Part shown: positions 42,285 through 52,327 of the stretch, one piece after another
How positions within the stretch are numbered: position 1 is the stretch's first letter
How the letters are laid out: each line of letters starts with the position of its first letter
NCBI GenBank assembly: GCA_947624435.1
Contig: CANQKE010000007.1
Span: 1-64,000, forward strand
Source: an uncultured Ruminiclostridium sp.
GTDB lineage: Bacteria; Bacillota; Clostridia; Oscillospirales; Ruminococcaceae
DNA: 64,000 bases
Direction of reading: 5' to 3'
Program-made: the position numbers and the translations under genes
Notes under the pieces: generated by a model
The model's input: the letters and a program-made list of their open reading frames with translations, nothing else
What the model was told of the DNA's origin: nothing
Database searches by the model: none

Positions 42285-44084
42285 TCATTTGAAAAATCCC
42301 AGATCAACTTTATCCGGCAATCCGACAATTGAAGCTCTGTCCAAAAAACAATTAAACCTTTCGCAAGATGTTTCGGGCAATAAAGTACAATCATGACAAG
42401 CGGCATAATTGAGATTTTTGTATCCTTGCTTCGTTGATGATATACATAACGGATCGCCGCTGCACCAGCTTGCGCGTTCAAGCATGCTGTCCATTATTTC
42501 TTCAAATAAGCGTGTATTATCAGCCACGCCGGCAAGGCCGCCCAGGCTGCTGTCGCTGTCGGACGATGACACATAAATAAGTACCCCGCACATTTTTACT
42601 TCATTATTTTCTTCGCTTATCTCGCTATATATCTTTTCTCTGATAGAAGCTGCACTGTAACCGCAGACATTGGAGATTTCGCGAATGAAAAGATGTGCAA
42701 AGGTATGCAGCATAACATAGGTCTCGGAAAATGTATCTAAAATAAATTTACTGTCTTCCATGGCTTTCTTCATTCTTTTATATCGTAAAGAATTGGCTTG
42801 TCTCCATCGAGCCACCCTGTTTTTATTAAATTTAATGAAGATGCCTTCGCCTGTCAGTTCAACTGCCGGAAGCCACGGTTTAGGATATTGAGAAACAGCA
42901 ACACTATTTGCTTCATTGTGATTTATTCTTGTAAATCCGGTAAAAGCTTGGGTGACGGTGAGTCTGTCAACCACTACAAGCCGGTCAAAATAAGGTTGAT
43001 ATTTTTCCGGTATCGGCGACGAATAAGACGAGAAATTATCTTCTTTTTCGTTTTCATCTTTTGACAGAATCGAATATTCATCTTCATAAACAGATAATTC
43101 CGAACGCTTTTGCTTAGATTCCGCTGACATTTTTACAACATTCAACGAACGCATGATCTCATCATCGGTAATGTTTTTATCTCGAAGACCTTGTCTTATC
43201 ACATGTAAGATTTTATTATTATCGATCTCTTTTAATAAATTATAATTTTTTTGAATGTAGTTCACAGCTTTTTTGCTCCAAGGCGGAATAAGCAGAGCGG
43301 TTTTTGTTATCGGAAAATATACACCCGATGCGGAACGCAGCCTCGTGTGCATTTTTTCGTGGCATCCATACTGAGCTTTTGCATAAGGGTCTTTGAAATG
43401 CGGGTGCTTACAAGTGCATTGAAGCTCTGAGAGGGCGTTTTCCGAAAAGGCCTGTACCATACTTCTTGTTGCTTTACATTCTGTACATTCAAGCCTTAAG
43501 CTATCTATATCTGTTCTGTTATAGATGTTGACCATTTTAATTCTCGGAGATTTAACTCCGGACGGACACGGTTTTCCATTATGAACCCACCAGTCGTAAG
43601 GAAAATCATCCATGTGTCCTTTGGCACATATTACAATAAATCGGGAAGCATTCAGATTATTTTTGCATTTAGGGCACTTGTGACGGTCTTTTATATTTAA
43701 TTCTCTAAAATCATAAATGTTACCGCATCTGGAACAGTGTAGCTTTTCCGGAAAAACATATGAAGCTATATTTTTCCCTTTAGAAAAGCTGTTTGTGCTT
43801 TGGGTAGTTCTCGGCATCAAAAAATATTCAGCTTGTGTTATTTCAGAAAGATTTTCGTTGAATATCTTTCTATTTTCCACCTCATCCGCATCATTCGGAT
43901 TGAAATCCCAATCATCTGTAGAAGCAATTACTACAGTGTCATCCTTAAAGTCAACAATTGAACCAACTCCGAAGGTCGTTATAATTTGAGTTTTTCGTAT
44001 GTTTCCAACTGTGATTTTTTCGTTTGAGAACTTGGAAATACTGCCGTCCTCTTTATCTCTCTTACGGAACATCGGCTTTGGCAT
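42285..44084 (-). CDS. drmB: DrmB-like DUF1998 protein
   Basis: This 599-residue protein matches DrmB of DISARM. It has a zinc-ribbon pair CSRC/CPKC (about residues 116-140), a second Cys group (ECTEC then CTC) and a C-terminal DUF1998 domain with HTFAHLFIREISNVCGYSAA, GVLIYVSSSDSDSSLGGLAG, CSGDPLC and ACHDCTLLPETSCE. In DISARM, DrmB partners the DrmA helicase to recognise and restrict invading DNA. It lies 11 bp after drmA with an AGGAGG site and is the last gene of the operon. No drmC follows. Confidence 0.87.
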   Translation of the reverse strand: MPKPMFRKRDKEDGSISKFSNEKITVGNIRKTQIITTFGVGSIVDFKDDTVVIASTDDWDFNPNDADEVENRKIFNENLSEITQAEYFLMPRTTQSTNSFSKGKNIASYVFPEKLHCSRCGNIYDFRELNIKDRHKCPKCKNNLNASRFIVICAKGHMDDFPYDWWVHNGKPCPSGVKSPRIKMVNIYNRTDIDSLRLECTECKATRSMVQAFSENALSELQCTCKHPHFKDPYAKAQYGCHEKMHTRLRSASGVYFPITKTALLIPPWSKKAVNYIQKNYNLLKEIDNNKILHVIRQGLRDKNITDDEIMRSLNVVKMSAESKQKRSELSVYEDEYSILSKDENEKEDNFSSYSSPIPEKYQPYFDRLVVVDRLTVTQAFTGFTRINHNEANSVAVSQYPKPWLPAVELTGEGIFIKFNKNRVARWRQANSLRYKRMKKAMEDSKFILDTFSETYVMLHTFAHLFIREISNVCGYSAASIREKIYSEISEENNEVKMCGVLIYVSSSDSDSSLGGLAGVADNTRLFEEIMDSMLERASWCSGDPLCISSTKQGYKNLNYAACHDCTLLPETSCERFNCFLDRASIVGLPDKVDLGFFK

Positions 44085-44095
44085 TACATCGCCTC

Positions 44096-47000
44096 CTATC
44101 TTTTTACAAAATAAACGTTTGCGGCCGGTTCAACGTTTCTAACCGAATTCAGTATGGTCGGAATATCGGAGACGTTTTGATTGTCTGCGCTGCGGAAAAG
44201 AGCAACATCCTCGTTGTGATAATCCGAAAATACCAATTTATTAGGTAGATTTTCGGCAAGCTCCTCCCAACATTTCAAATAATAATCCAGCCATTCCTCT
44301 GCATATTCGGTGATACGCGGTTCGATCTCATTAATGCGTTTTAATATGTTCTGTTTAATAAGCTCAATATCTTTATCGTTTTTTATAAATTTACAAGCAT
44401 TAGCATTAGGATTATACCTTGGTATGGTATGTCTGATAATAGCCATCATGGCACAGTGCAGAGCCTTCTCTATAGCACGTGGAGAATAAGATGTAACACT
44501 TGTAGCTTCAACATATTTATAAAATGTGCTGTGATAATAAATAAATTGTTCATAGTAAGATTTGTCTCGGGATCTCATACCGTTGTAGAGCGATATAACA
44601 AGTCCGGGGTTGGTTCTTCCTACACGGCTTGTAGCTTGTATATACTCGGAATTGGATCTGGGCTGTCCATAAACGCACATGACGCCAAGCCTATCTATAT
44701 CTATACCTACCGACAGCATATTCGAAGCCATAATGTAATCAAAGCAGTCATAGTCGGTGTATTTATTGGCAAGTCTTTCGAGTACATCCTTGATCTCTTT
44801 TGCCGAATTACGGCTTGTAAGTTCGTCGTTTTTGAAATACGACGGTATGTCGGCATTATCACAGTCAATTTTCATATTGACGCTTTCAGCTTCTTTTTTG
44901 AATTTATAAGCCGCAAGATACTTTATTTCTGCTGAAATACGGTCTGATACGATTATTGAATTAGAGCCGAGTTCTTTGAGGGTGTTAAAATAGCCCACAT
45001 AAGTATAAAACTGATCAACAACATCAGCAGGTTTGCCCTGCAGCCTGTACAGATGCTTCATAAAAGTAAGCAAAGCAAAGATTTTAATAAGCATCTCGGA
45101 TGTTCCGAAACCTATAGAACAAATACCGAGATATGTTCTTGCAGGGCGTTTCGTTTCATCTGCTTCTATTGCAAAAAACGAATCTGTATGTAATAATCCG
45201 TTAGGAGGAAATTGTATCATATTTCTGTTATAAAGGATTTTGATTTGATTATCTGCATTTTTAACTGTCGCCGTAGATGCGATAATTTTAGGCGCTTTGC
45301 CGTAGTGCTTACATATATCTTCCATTGCCATCTCATATATTCCGGTAATTGAACCAAGAGGCCCGGAAATAAGATGAAGCTCATCTTGTATAATGAGATC
45401 AGGCGGTTTACAGCCGTTCGCGCCGAGCAAATTACCCGCCTGTTCCTCCCAGGTTATTCTTGCGAATTTGTCTACCGTACTTAAAACGAAAGTAGGTGCA
45501 ACACGATAAATATCATCGTCCACGACATAGATCGGTAAATGTCTGTGAAATTCACAGCTTGGGTTATTACAGCAGGATATATTTAATCCTCCGTTTATTA
45601 TGTTATAACCTCCCGCTCCGATCTCTGCACCGCACCAAGGACATTTAGTGATTTGCATAGGGTTTGCTTCATATATTTTTGCCGTTGAATCTTCCCGGAT
45701 CTTTTTCAGCGTTTCTAAAGCGTCTTCTATATGGTTTGGCGTCATTCCGGAGCCTATCCACAGCCCTATGGAGATCTCATCGCCCGGTATATTATACTTT
45801 TTTCTCATATATTCACACGCACAAATGAGAGCCGTTGCTCTTTCAAATTGCTGGAGCGTAAGAAGGCGAAGAGTATATTTCATAATAATGGTTACGCCGT
45901 TTATATTATCGTTATCTTCACTAAGTCTTCTAAAAAATATAGAAAACGCCGAAAGACCGAGATAGGCTTCTGTTTTACCACCACCGGTCGGAAACCATAA
46001 CAGGTCAACGTCTTTACGAAACTTTGAATTTTTATCGACAATATCCGGTATTATTTGCAGGATATATGCCATCTGGAACGGATACCAGCTTACGGTATCG
46101 GGCAAGCAATGTTTTGTCTTTACACGCTGCATAAGCATAGCTTCATTCATATAAACGAACGCTTTCCAAGCCGTATCATCGCTCCTGAGAGTATTTACTC
46201 CTGTGTGAAGCCGTAAAATGCAGCGTTCGATGTTATTGAATGTATCTGAAGCTGTATCGGGATATTTTGCCGCTAATTCAACATTGTTTTTTAACTTGGC
46301 ATACCATTCCCGATATTGCATTATGAAGGAATCAAGCTGATGACAAGCCGTGCTTCTGTCCGCATTATTCCAATAATTCATGTAAAGATATTCCGAATCA
46401 TCAAATATACCCGGCATCATCTGCGGCATTCTGTATTGCGGCACAAACTCGCTTTTTACTTCTGTTACGATTCCTTGATCTTCAACGCAAACAGACGAAC
46501 AGCCGTGACCGTATGAGTAATTATTTACGTTATCGTAGAGCATATCATTCTTTTTTTCTTCAAATGATCTATGCGTATTTCTTTTGTAAACAGGAAAAAA
46601 GCCGCTATTGCTCTTAATTGACAGCACACATTGAAACAATGCGCCGGTATTGCTTTCCAAAAATTCATTTTCCGCCTTGTGTTTGTTAAGAACGGAAACG
46701 GTTACAAGCTCACTATTATCATCGTTGATTTTTCTGACATGAAGATATAAATTAATGTCATCGCTCTCCTTATTACAAATGGTCATGCTGCACACCTCAG
46801 CCGGAACAACAACGTCAACATGAACATTTCTAGCTTCTCTTGAATAATAATGTCGTTTTACTTCCTTAGCATTATCTGTTATGATCTTATCCGAATGATG
46901 ATAGACTGCATAATTAAAATCAATACTTAATTTGTCATTGGGAAAAGCTGAAAAGGAGAGTCCCATGGACGAGGGCTTATAAATGCTAATGTTTTGCGGC

Positions 47001-47230
47001 TCATCTTTATCTTCCGATTCGTCTTCAAACATTTCATCCATAGAGTTATTTATACCAAACGACTCGGAGCCTTTGACTTTTGGCTGTGCCCAAAGGATAC
47101 CAAGCGAATAACGGCTTAAAGGTTCTTCCATTTCCAGCACTTCTTTGTTTTCGACCGGACCAATAAAATCCGTTCTTAAATGTGCTGCAATATCATCTAT
47201 TGCGTTATAAAATTCTGAATAATTCGACAT
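44096..47230 (-). CDS. drmA: DrmA-like SF2 helicase
   Basis: This 1044-residue helicase has a poorly recognisable N-terminal half followed by motor domains: Walker A FPTGGGKTEAYLG (about residues 412-424), a Cys cluster CPWC/CCNNPSC (about residues 540-570), the Walker B-type QDELHLISGPLGS (about 613) and motif VI QATSRVGRTNPG. This arrangement fits DrmA. ATG 47230 is chosen because upstream frame extension overlaps the preceding gene and begins with TTG. It should move along DNA and work with DrmB. Confidence 0.85.
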   Translation of the reverse strand: MSNYSEFYNAIDDIAAHLRTDFIGPVENKEVLEMEEPLSRYSLGILWAQPKVKGSESFGINNSMDEMFEDESEDKDEPQNISIYKPSSMGLSFSAFPNDKLSIDFNYAVYHHSDKIITDNAKEVKRHYYSREARNVHVDVVVPAEVCSMTICNKESDDINLYLHVRKINDDNSELVTVSVLNKHKAENEFLESNTGALFQCVLSIKSNSGFFPVYKRNTHRSFEEKKNDMLYDNVNNYSYGHGCSSVCVEDQGIVTEVKSEFVPQYRMPQMMPGIFDDSEYLYMNYWNNADRSTACHQLDSFIMQYREWYAKLKNNVELAAKYPDTASDTFNNIERCILRLHTGVNTLRSDDTAWKAFVYMNEAMLMQRVKTKHCLPDTVSWYPFQMAYILQIIPDIVDKNSKFRKDVDLLWFPTGGGKTEAYLGLSAFSIFFRRLSEDNDNINGVTIIMKYTLRLLTLQQFERATALICACEYMRKKYNIPGDEISIGLWIGSGMTPNHIEDALETLKKIREDSTAKIYEANPMQITKCPWCGAEIGAGGYNIINGGLNISCCNNPSCEFHRHLPIYVVDDDIYRVAPTFVLSTVDKFARITWEEQAGNLLGANGCKPPDLIIQDELHLISGPLGSITGIYEMAMEDICKHYGKAPKIIASTATVKNADNQIKILYNRNMIQFPPNGLLHTDSFFAIEADETKRPARTYLGICSIGFGTSEMLIKIFALLTFMKHLYRLQGKPADVVDQFYTYVGYFNTLKELGSNSIIVSDRISAEIKYLAAYKFKKEAESVNMKIDCDNADIPSYFKNDELTSRNSAKEIKDVLERLANKYTDYDCFDYIMASNMLSVGIDIDRLGVMCVYGQPRSNSEYIQATSRVGRTNPGLVISLYNGMRSRDKSYYEQFIYYHSTFYKYVEATSVTSYSPRAIEKALHCAMMAIIRHTIPRYNPNANACKFIKNDKDIELIKQNILKRINEIEPRITEYAEEWLDYYLKCWEELAENLPNKLVFSDYHNEDVALFRSADNQNVSDIPTILNSVRNVEPAANVYFVKR

Positions 47231-47234
47231 ATCA

Positions 47235-49562
47235 TCACTTCTTTTCAAATACAAGTTTTGCTAACCCTGTTATCTGTATGCCGAAGCATATACGGGACTT
47301 TTGATATTCTATCGGAACGCTTTCATTAAATTTTTTGAGTATCTCTGTGGTTATTTTGCTGACATAAAGATTTTCTAAGCTGCTCGGAAGATTATATTTG
47401 TAATCCGTTGAACTTACTCCTTGCTCAAGATCTTTTTTCATTTTATCGGAAAGAAGACCAATTAAGCGACCTTTATGGTATATTTCATATGATTCTGTGA
47501 CAGACGAATGCTTTGCACAAAGTTTGTCGTATACTTTAACATTATGAAGGATATATTCCTGTTGATCAAGTACAGATTCAAAGCTCCCCGAAACAAAAGA
47601 AGTGTTATCGATATCTCCGGTCAAGCCCACACTTATACTTTTACAGTATCGATTGTGAGTTTTATACAGATTATGCAACCCGGTTTCAATTACTCGACCC
47701 GAAATTATACGTTTGAAATACTTTGATCTTTTCTTCATCACAACAAACAGCCTTTTAGGACGAGTAAGAGCTACATATCGTATTCTCGCTTCTTCTGCAC
47801 TGTCTTTAGAGAGTTCGGCATTCGGTTCAACAAGAATCACCTTGTCGAATTCGCTTCCTTTTGCTTTATGTATGGTGGAAACCGTCAGCGTTGGCATTTT
47901 ATCGTAAAATTCACCCGGTATATTGTTGGCGATCGCAAGAGCTGAGATCAGTTTTGTGATATTTATCGACGATTTGTCCTGTGAATCGGTCAATTTGCAG
48001 AGTAATTCCCAAAGTAAGTCGGGATTCGCGTCACAATCGCATCTGAATCTGAATCTCTCTGTAAAATCTTCTCGGTTAATAGTTTCTCGGCAATAATCCC
48101 AAAACACATCAGCTATCCATCTGGGAAGAGAAGAATCGTTATTTACACCTCTATTTAAGAAATGGATAATTCCTTTTTCGCACAGTAATTCGCTTATGTA
48201 TTCCGCTTCGCCGTTATTACGGCATAAAATAGCTGTGGATACGGCATGAGTATCCGGAAGGATTTCTATATATTTTTCAATTCTTGTCTTACATAGATAT
48301 TTAGACATTATTTTATTGGCGTATTTATTTTGTTCTATACAGCTTTCGTTAAGCAGCACCTTGCGCATTTGTTCGGATTCTTCTGCCAAATCGGACGCTT
48401 GTCTTTTGTTTACAATTATTTCGTATTTTTGTATATCATCGGGAAATTGTTTTTCGATGCGCTCATAGAATTTTACGGAGTCTAAAGTCGCGTCGTTGTC
48501 TGCTTCATAATCGTAGATAGATTGGCAGCGATCTCCGGCGAGCAAATATCCGCATTTTAATCCGCTCAGTATTTTAAGGACCATCTCCGCACGCTCGTTA
48601 ACAAGGTCTTGGATCTCATCAACTATAAAATAGCTGATATCTTCAAAATCCTCCGGAGATATATATTTATTGAACAGTTTAATGCGATCGTTATAATCGC
48701 AATGATCAAAATTTTCGGCAACAACGCCCTGCTCTTTCATAGCTATAAGGAAAAATGTTGCATATGAGTCAAAAGTCAAAACGCATATATTTTTAGCAGA
48801 CGGCTTAATGGCTCCCTCAACAACAGCCTGATCAATTTTATTTTCAATTACCTTTTTAGCGGAACGGGTATAGCACAGGACATAAATTTGCTCAGCGGGG
48901 CAAAGATCGTTTGCAAGAATATATATCAAACGCTGAATAATAGTATACGTCTTTCCTGTTCCCGGACCGGAATTTAATATAATATGGGAATTCAGCGGCG
49001 CTGAAATAATACGGTCGGGAACGGTTATCTCGACGTATTGTTTGTTTATTTCCTGTATTTCTTCAGCTGACTGTTCTGTAGATGCAGAATATTCTTTGGG
49101 GGCTTCTTCTATTATCTGAATGTTTTTATCCCTTTCAAATACCACAGCATCATCTTGTATGACAACACCAAGCTCTTTCAAAAACTCTTTTAAGCTGTTT
49201 TTTTCTGAATTATTATTTTCGATCGAGGGCTTGCGAGGTATATTTTGCGGAGAACAGCCGTTATATCCCGGACAAGCTGTATATTCACATCTGTTTTCCC
49301 AACAAAGCTTGCCGTTTGTCATTACCGGACCAAAAGACTTTTCTCCGTTTTTAGCATACGAGCAGGTTTGACTTTCTGACAAAATTTGATTTTGAATTTC
49401 TGTCAGACGTATCGACCTTAATCCGGTATAATGATTTTTTATATAGCGAAGTCGTCTGGCTCCGGTTATTTTCTCCAAATATTCCCGGTCTTTTCTGATA
49501 TCGGGATCGTTCCTTATATAAATATTTGAAGTAATATTGATATTAGAATCAGCCATTATCAT
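47235..49562 (-). CDS. UvrD-like SF1 helicase with N-terminal Cys cluster
   Basis: This 775-residue protein has Walker A NSGPGTGKTYTIIQRL (about residues 196-212), motif II FIVDEIQDL (about 313), motif III LLAGDRCQSIYDYE, HKAKGSEFDKVILVEP (about 563) and the motif VI equivalent RYVALTRPKRLFVVM (about 591), all of SF1A type. The first 190 residues contain Cys67, 87, 92, 97 and 103, a possible zinc or Fe-S site. About 120 unrecognised residues follow the motor. Such helicases unwind or clear DNA. It overlaps the Hsp70 gene by one base (TGATG). Confidence 0.85.
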   Translation of the reverse strand: MIMADSNINITSNIYIRNDPDIRKDREYLEKITGARRLRYIKNHYTGLRSIRLTEIQNQILSESQTCSYAKNGEKSFGPVMTNGKLCWENRCEYTACPGYNGCSPQNIPRKPSIENNNSEKNSLKEFLKELGVVIQDDAVVFERDKNIQIIEEAPKEYSASTEQSAEEIQEINKQYVEITVPDRIISAPLNSHIILNSGPGTGKTYTIIQRLIYILANDLCPAEQIYVLCYTRSAKKVIENKIDQAVVEGAIKPSAKNICVLTFDSYATFFLIAMKEQGVVAENFDHCDYNDRIKLFNKYISPEDFEDISYFIVDEIQDLVNERAEMVLKILSGLKCGYLLAGDRCQSIYDYEADNDATLDSVKFYERIEKQFPDDIQKYEIIVNKRQASDLAEESEQMRKVLLNESCIEQNKYANKIMSKYLCKTRIEKYIEILPDTHAVSTAILCRNNGEAEYISELLCEKGIIHFLNRGVNNDSSLPRWIADVFWDYCRETINREDFTERFRFRCDCDANPDLLWELLCKLTDSQDKSSINITKLISALAIANNIPGEFYDKMPTLTVSTIHKAKGSEFDKVILVEPNAELSKDSAEEARIRYVALTRPKRLFVVMKKRSKYFKRIISGRVIETGLHNLYKTHNRYCKSISVGLTGDIDNTSFVSGSFESVLDQQEYILHNVKVYDKLCAKHSSVTESYEIYHKGRLIGLLSDKMKKDLEQGVSSTDYKYNLPSSLENLYVSKITTEILKKFNESVPIEYQKSRICFGIQITGLAKLVFEKK

Positions 49563-50998
49563 CAGTCCTCAAGGTCTTTTAAGTCGTAATAAAATTTTAT
49601 TTTATTGATTTCACAATGCTCTTGATAGTCGTTTCCCATATTTTCGTTTTTTATGGTGACTTTAGCTATTTGATCTTTGTCAAGCGTTATTGATAAATCA
49701 AATTTTTCATCTATATATCCTTTAGCATTGACAGATACCGTCGCATAGCGGTTTCCGGCAGAATCGGTAAAAATAAAATGGGCATCTTGAGAGTCGGTGG
49801 TTAAAGAGAATGAAATAGGTTTACTGGTGTCACCGACTTTGTTTTTACCTTTCTTAAGAACGGGATATTTTTCACCGTCGCTCAAAAGAATGCAAAGATC
49901 ATCTCCGAGCCTGAAATCACAATCTATCGCGGATGTTATTGCGGCTCCTTTAGCAACCATCCATTGATATCTGTTGTTTTCGTCGTCAAAGATTATTTTC
50001 TCTTCGCCGAACAGAGAAAGGATTACGTTGGCAAACGGTCTTAATCCGCTTGAACCACCTGCAAGGATCACAGCGTCAATATTTTCCGGACCTACATTTG
50101 CTTTTTTCATTATCTCCAAAATAGCATTAATCACATTTTTGTTAATAAGCGGAGTGATTATATCCGAAAAAGTATCATAATCAATATCAACGGATTTGGA
50201 GCCTTCTCCCAATATCATGGTATAATCATCATCTTTTGAGAATTCGATCTTCATACGTTCTACTTCATTCATGAGCTTATCTTTTTTTCTTGATTCAAGA
50301 TCTTCAAATGAAATATCCGGATAGGCTTTTGGCATTATTCTTAATGCAAGCTCTTTATCTATATCATCACCGCCGAATTTGATGCCATAAACGGCCTCTT
50401 CAAACACTTGATTATACTTAAGATTAAGAATGCTTAAATCAAGCGTACCTCCGCCAAAATCCACGACCATTACTTTGGAAAGCGCTTTTATATCCTTTAT
50501 TTTTGATATGTACGCCGAAGAAGACTCGCTTATAAACCCTTTAACACTGAGCTCGATCGATTCGGCAGCTTCCAATAGCTCTGTTCTTGCTTTTGACGAA
50601 AAATCAACAGGGATAGAAAAAACAGCCTCCTTAAAGTCAGGTCTTATATTTTTGACAGTATCTTTAACATATTTCAAAAAAAGAGCCGCAAGCATTTTTC
50701 CTGTATATCTAAAGCCGTTTACAACAATTTCCTCATCGGTTCCGAGCAACGATTTGAAAGAAGTGACGATCTTATAATTATCGGCATACTCGTTAATTTT
50801 TTCTTTTACTTCTCGACCGTATTTGAGATCGCTTTTATCTGTTTTTGATATCGCTATACACGAACTAAACGGCATAATATCTTTGCCGTCAGTACCAAAG
50901 CGTGATTCTATCACCCCTCTGCCTTTTTCGTACTTATATAAATAAACAGAAGTGTTCGTTGTGCCGAAGTCTATACCGTAATATGTGCCGTCCTTCAT
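49562..50998 (-). CDS. Hsp70/DnaK-like ATPase with shortened substrate domain
   Basis: This 478-residue Hsp70-family protein has the phosphate-binding GIDFGTTNTSVYLY, VDFGGGTLDLS and VILAGGSSGLRPFA motifs of an intact actin-fold ATPase (about residues 1-370). Only about 100 residues of a beta-type substrate domain follow, and the helical lid is missing, compared with about 610 residues in DnaK. It is not the housekeeping dnaK, since no grpE or dnaJ is adjacent. One-base stop/start overlaps on both sides bind it tightly to the operon. Confidence 0.85.
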   Translation of the reverse strand: MKDGTYYGIDFGTTNTSVYLYKYEKGRGVIESRFGTDGKDIMPFSSCIAISKTDKSDLKYGREVKEKINEYADNYKIVTSFKSLLGTDEEIVVNGFRYTGKMLAALFLKYVKDTVKNIRPDFKEAVFSIPVDFSSKARTELLEAAESIELSVKGFISESSSAYISKIKDIKALSKVMVVDFGGGTLDLSILNLKYNQVFEEAVYGIKFGGDDIDKELALRIMPKAYPDISFEDLESRKKDKLMNEVERMKIEFSKDDDYTMILGEGSKSVDIDYDTFSDIITPLINKNVINAILEIMKKANVGPENIDAVILAGGSSGLRPFANVILSLFGEEKIIFDDENNRYQWMVAKGAAITSAIDCDFRLGDDLCILLSDGEKYPVLKKGKNKVGDTSKPISFSLTTDSQDAHFIFTDSAGNRYATVSVNAKGYIDEKFDLSITLDKDQIAKVTIKNENMGNDYQEHCEINKIKFYYDLKDLED

Positions 50999-52317
50999 TA
51001 GTTATTCCCCTTAAAATCTATTCCGTTTCTTTCAAATGAACGGAAAATCTTTTTAATAATTGCCTGCAATGACTTATAATTATCTTCGCTGACGTCGGAA
51101 TCTTCGTATTCAATCCAGTCTTCATATAAGAAAATTGCTGCCTTTTGCAGACTTGAACGTATCCTTTCCGCTTCAAGAGATGACTCGCGGCTGTTGATCG
51201 AATATGCGTCGGTCAGCTTTTTGTCCAGTTCGGCGTTTTGGTTTTCAAGTATGTTGATTTGTTCTTTGAGCTTTTCGTTTTCTGTATTGGCTGTTATCAA
51301 AGAATTGCTGACATTCTGAAGCTTTGAATGCTGTTCGGATAAATCTCGCTCCAAATCTTTAACTCTTTCCTTTAAGGATACATTCTCAGCTCCTATTTCG
51401 TGACACTTGTTGATTTCTTTTTGAACAGCTTCAAATGTTTTTTCAATAGGAGCAATGATATTTGTAAAAGCTGCGATAATGTCATGCTTATCTTTTGCCA
51501 TATCTCTTTTCAAACTGCAATACAGCTCTTTGGAAAAGGTCTCGTTATCAAAGACGGGAGCCGCAGAAATATTTTTCTCCGAGGCTTCGGCGGCTTTGTT
51601 TATAGAAACCTCTTTATCTTCTGTAATAGCCTGAGCTTTAATTGATTTGTCTTTTTTTATCGGCGTTTTCTTGTCCTCGTGAGTCGTTTGGATCGAACTT
51701 TCTTTCACAAAACCGTATTTCTTTCCCCATTCAATTATCAACGATTCATATTCCGTTTTTGTCATATCGGGAAAAACGGCATTTGCAGCTCTCCATATAT
51801 CCGACAAGGAAGTTTTCTTTATACCGGCATAATCAAGCATAAAGATCTGACCTTTCGTATTGTTGATAAGGGTATGGAATTTATTCTTGCTTTTTTCTGA
51901 TTTTAAGGCAAATTCGGCAATAAAAACAACAAGCTGAGGCAACCGGGTCAATTCCGACGCCTTTTCATTACAGTTTTTAATAATAGATGTAATGGTAAAA
52001 ACAAACTTTTGAACATAATATTGCGCTTTGTTTGTGTTTTTGTCGATTTGCAAAAACTCTTTTATTATTTCATCAAGTAAATCTATAGAGACGTTTTTGT
52101 CTTTAGTGATTTTATCAAAATAGACATTTGTTACATCTGCCGAAAATCTTGAAAGCTGAAACGCTACCTCGGAGAAAGCCGCCGGTTTGCTAAAAGTCAG
52201 CTCAAATAAAAGCTTTGCAGCTTCTTTGGTTTTCTCGCCGCTTAGCTGTGATTTGTTTTGTTTATATTCTTTATAAAGCTCGTCCAGTTTTTCTTTTATC
52301 TCTGTTAATGTATCCAT
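50998..52317 (-). CDS. Coiled-coil protein of unknown function
   Basis: This 439-residue protein has an N-terminal helical region (about 1-200), a Lys/Glu-rich linker and a long coiled coil (about residues 275-385, with leucine-rich heptads such as NEKLKEQINILENQNAELDK). It belongs to no family I recognise. It lies between the HIRAN gene (10 bp upstream) and the Hsp70 gene (one-base overlap), so it could act as an Hsp70 partner or scaffold. That is an inference from position. Confidence 0.7.
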   Translation of the reverse strand: MDTLTEIKEKLDELYKEYKQNKSQLSGEKTKEAAKLLFELTFSKPAAFSEVAFQLSRFSADVTNVYFDKITKDKNVSIDLLDEIIKEFLQIDKNTNKAQYYVQKFVFTITSIIKNCNEKASELTRLPQLVVFIAEFALKSEKSKNKFHTLINNTKGQIFMLDYAGIKKTSLSDIWRAANAVFPDMTKTEYESLIIEWGKKYGFVKESSIQTTHEDKKTPIKKDKSIKAQAITEDKEVSINKAAEASEKNISAAPVFDNETFSKELYCSLKRDMAKDKHDIIAAFTNIIAPIEKTFEAVQKEINKCHEIGAENVSLKERVKDLERDLSEQHSKLQNVSNSLITANTENEKLKEQINILENQNAELDKKLTDAYSINSRESSLEAERIRSSLQKAAIFLYEDWIEYEDSDVSEDNYKSLQAIIKKIFRSFERNGIDFKGNN

Positions 52318-52327
52318 AAAACTCTCC

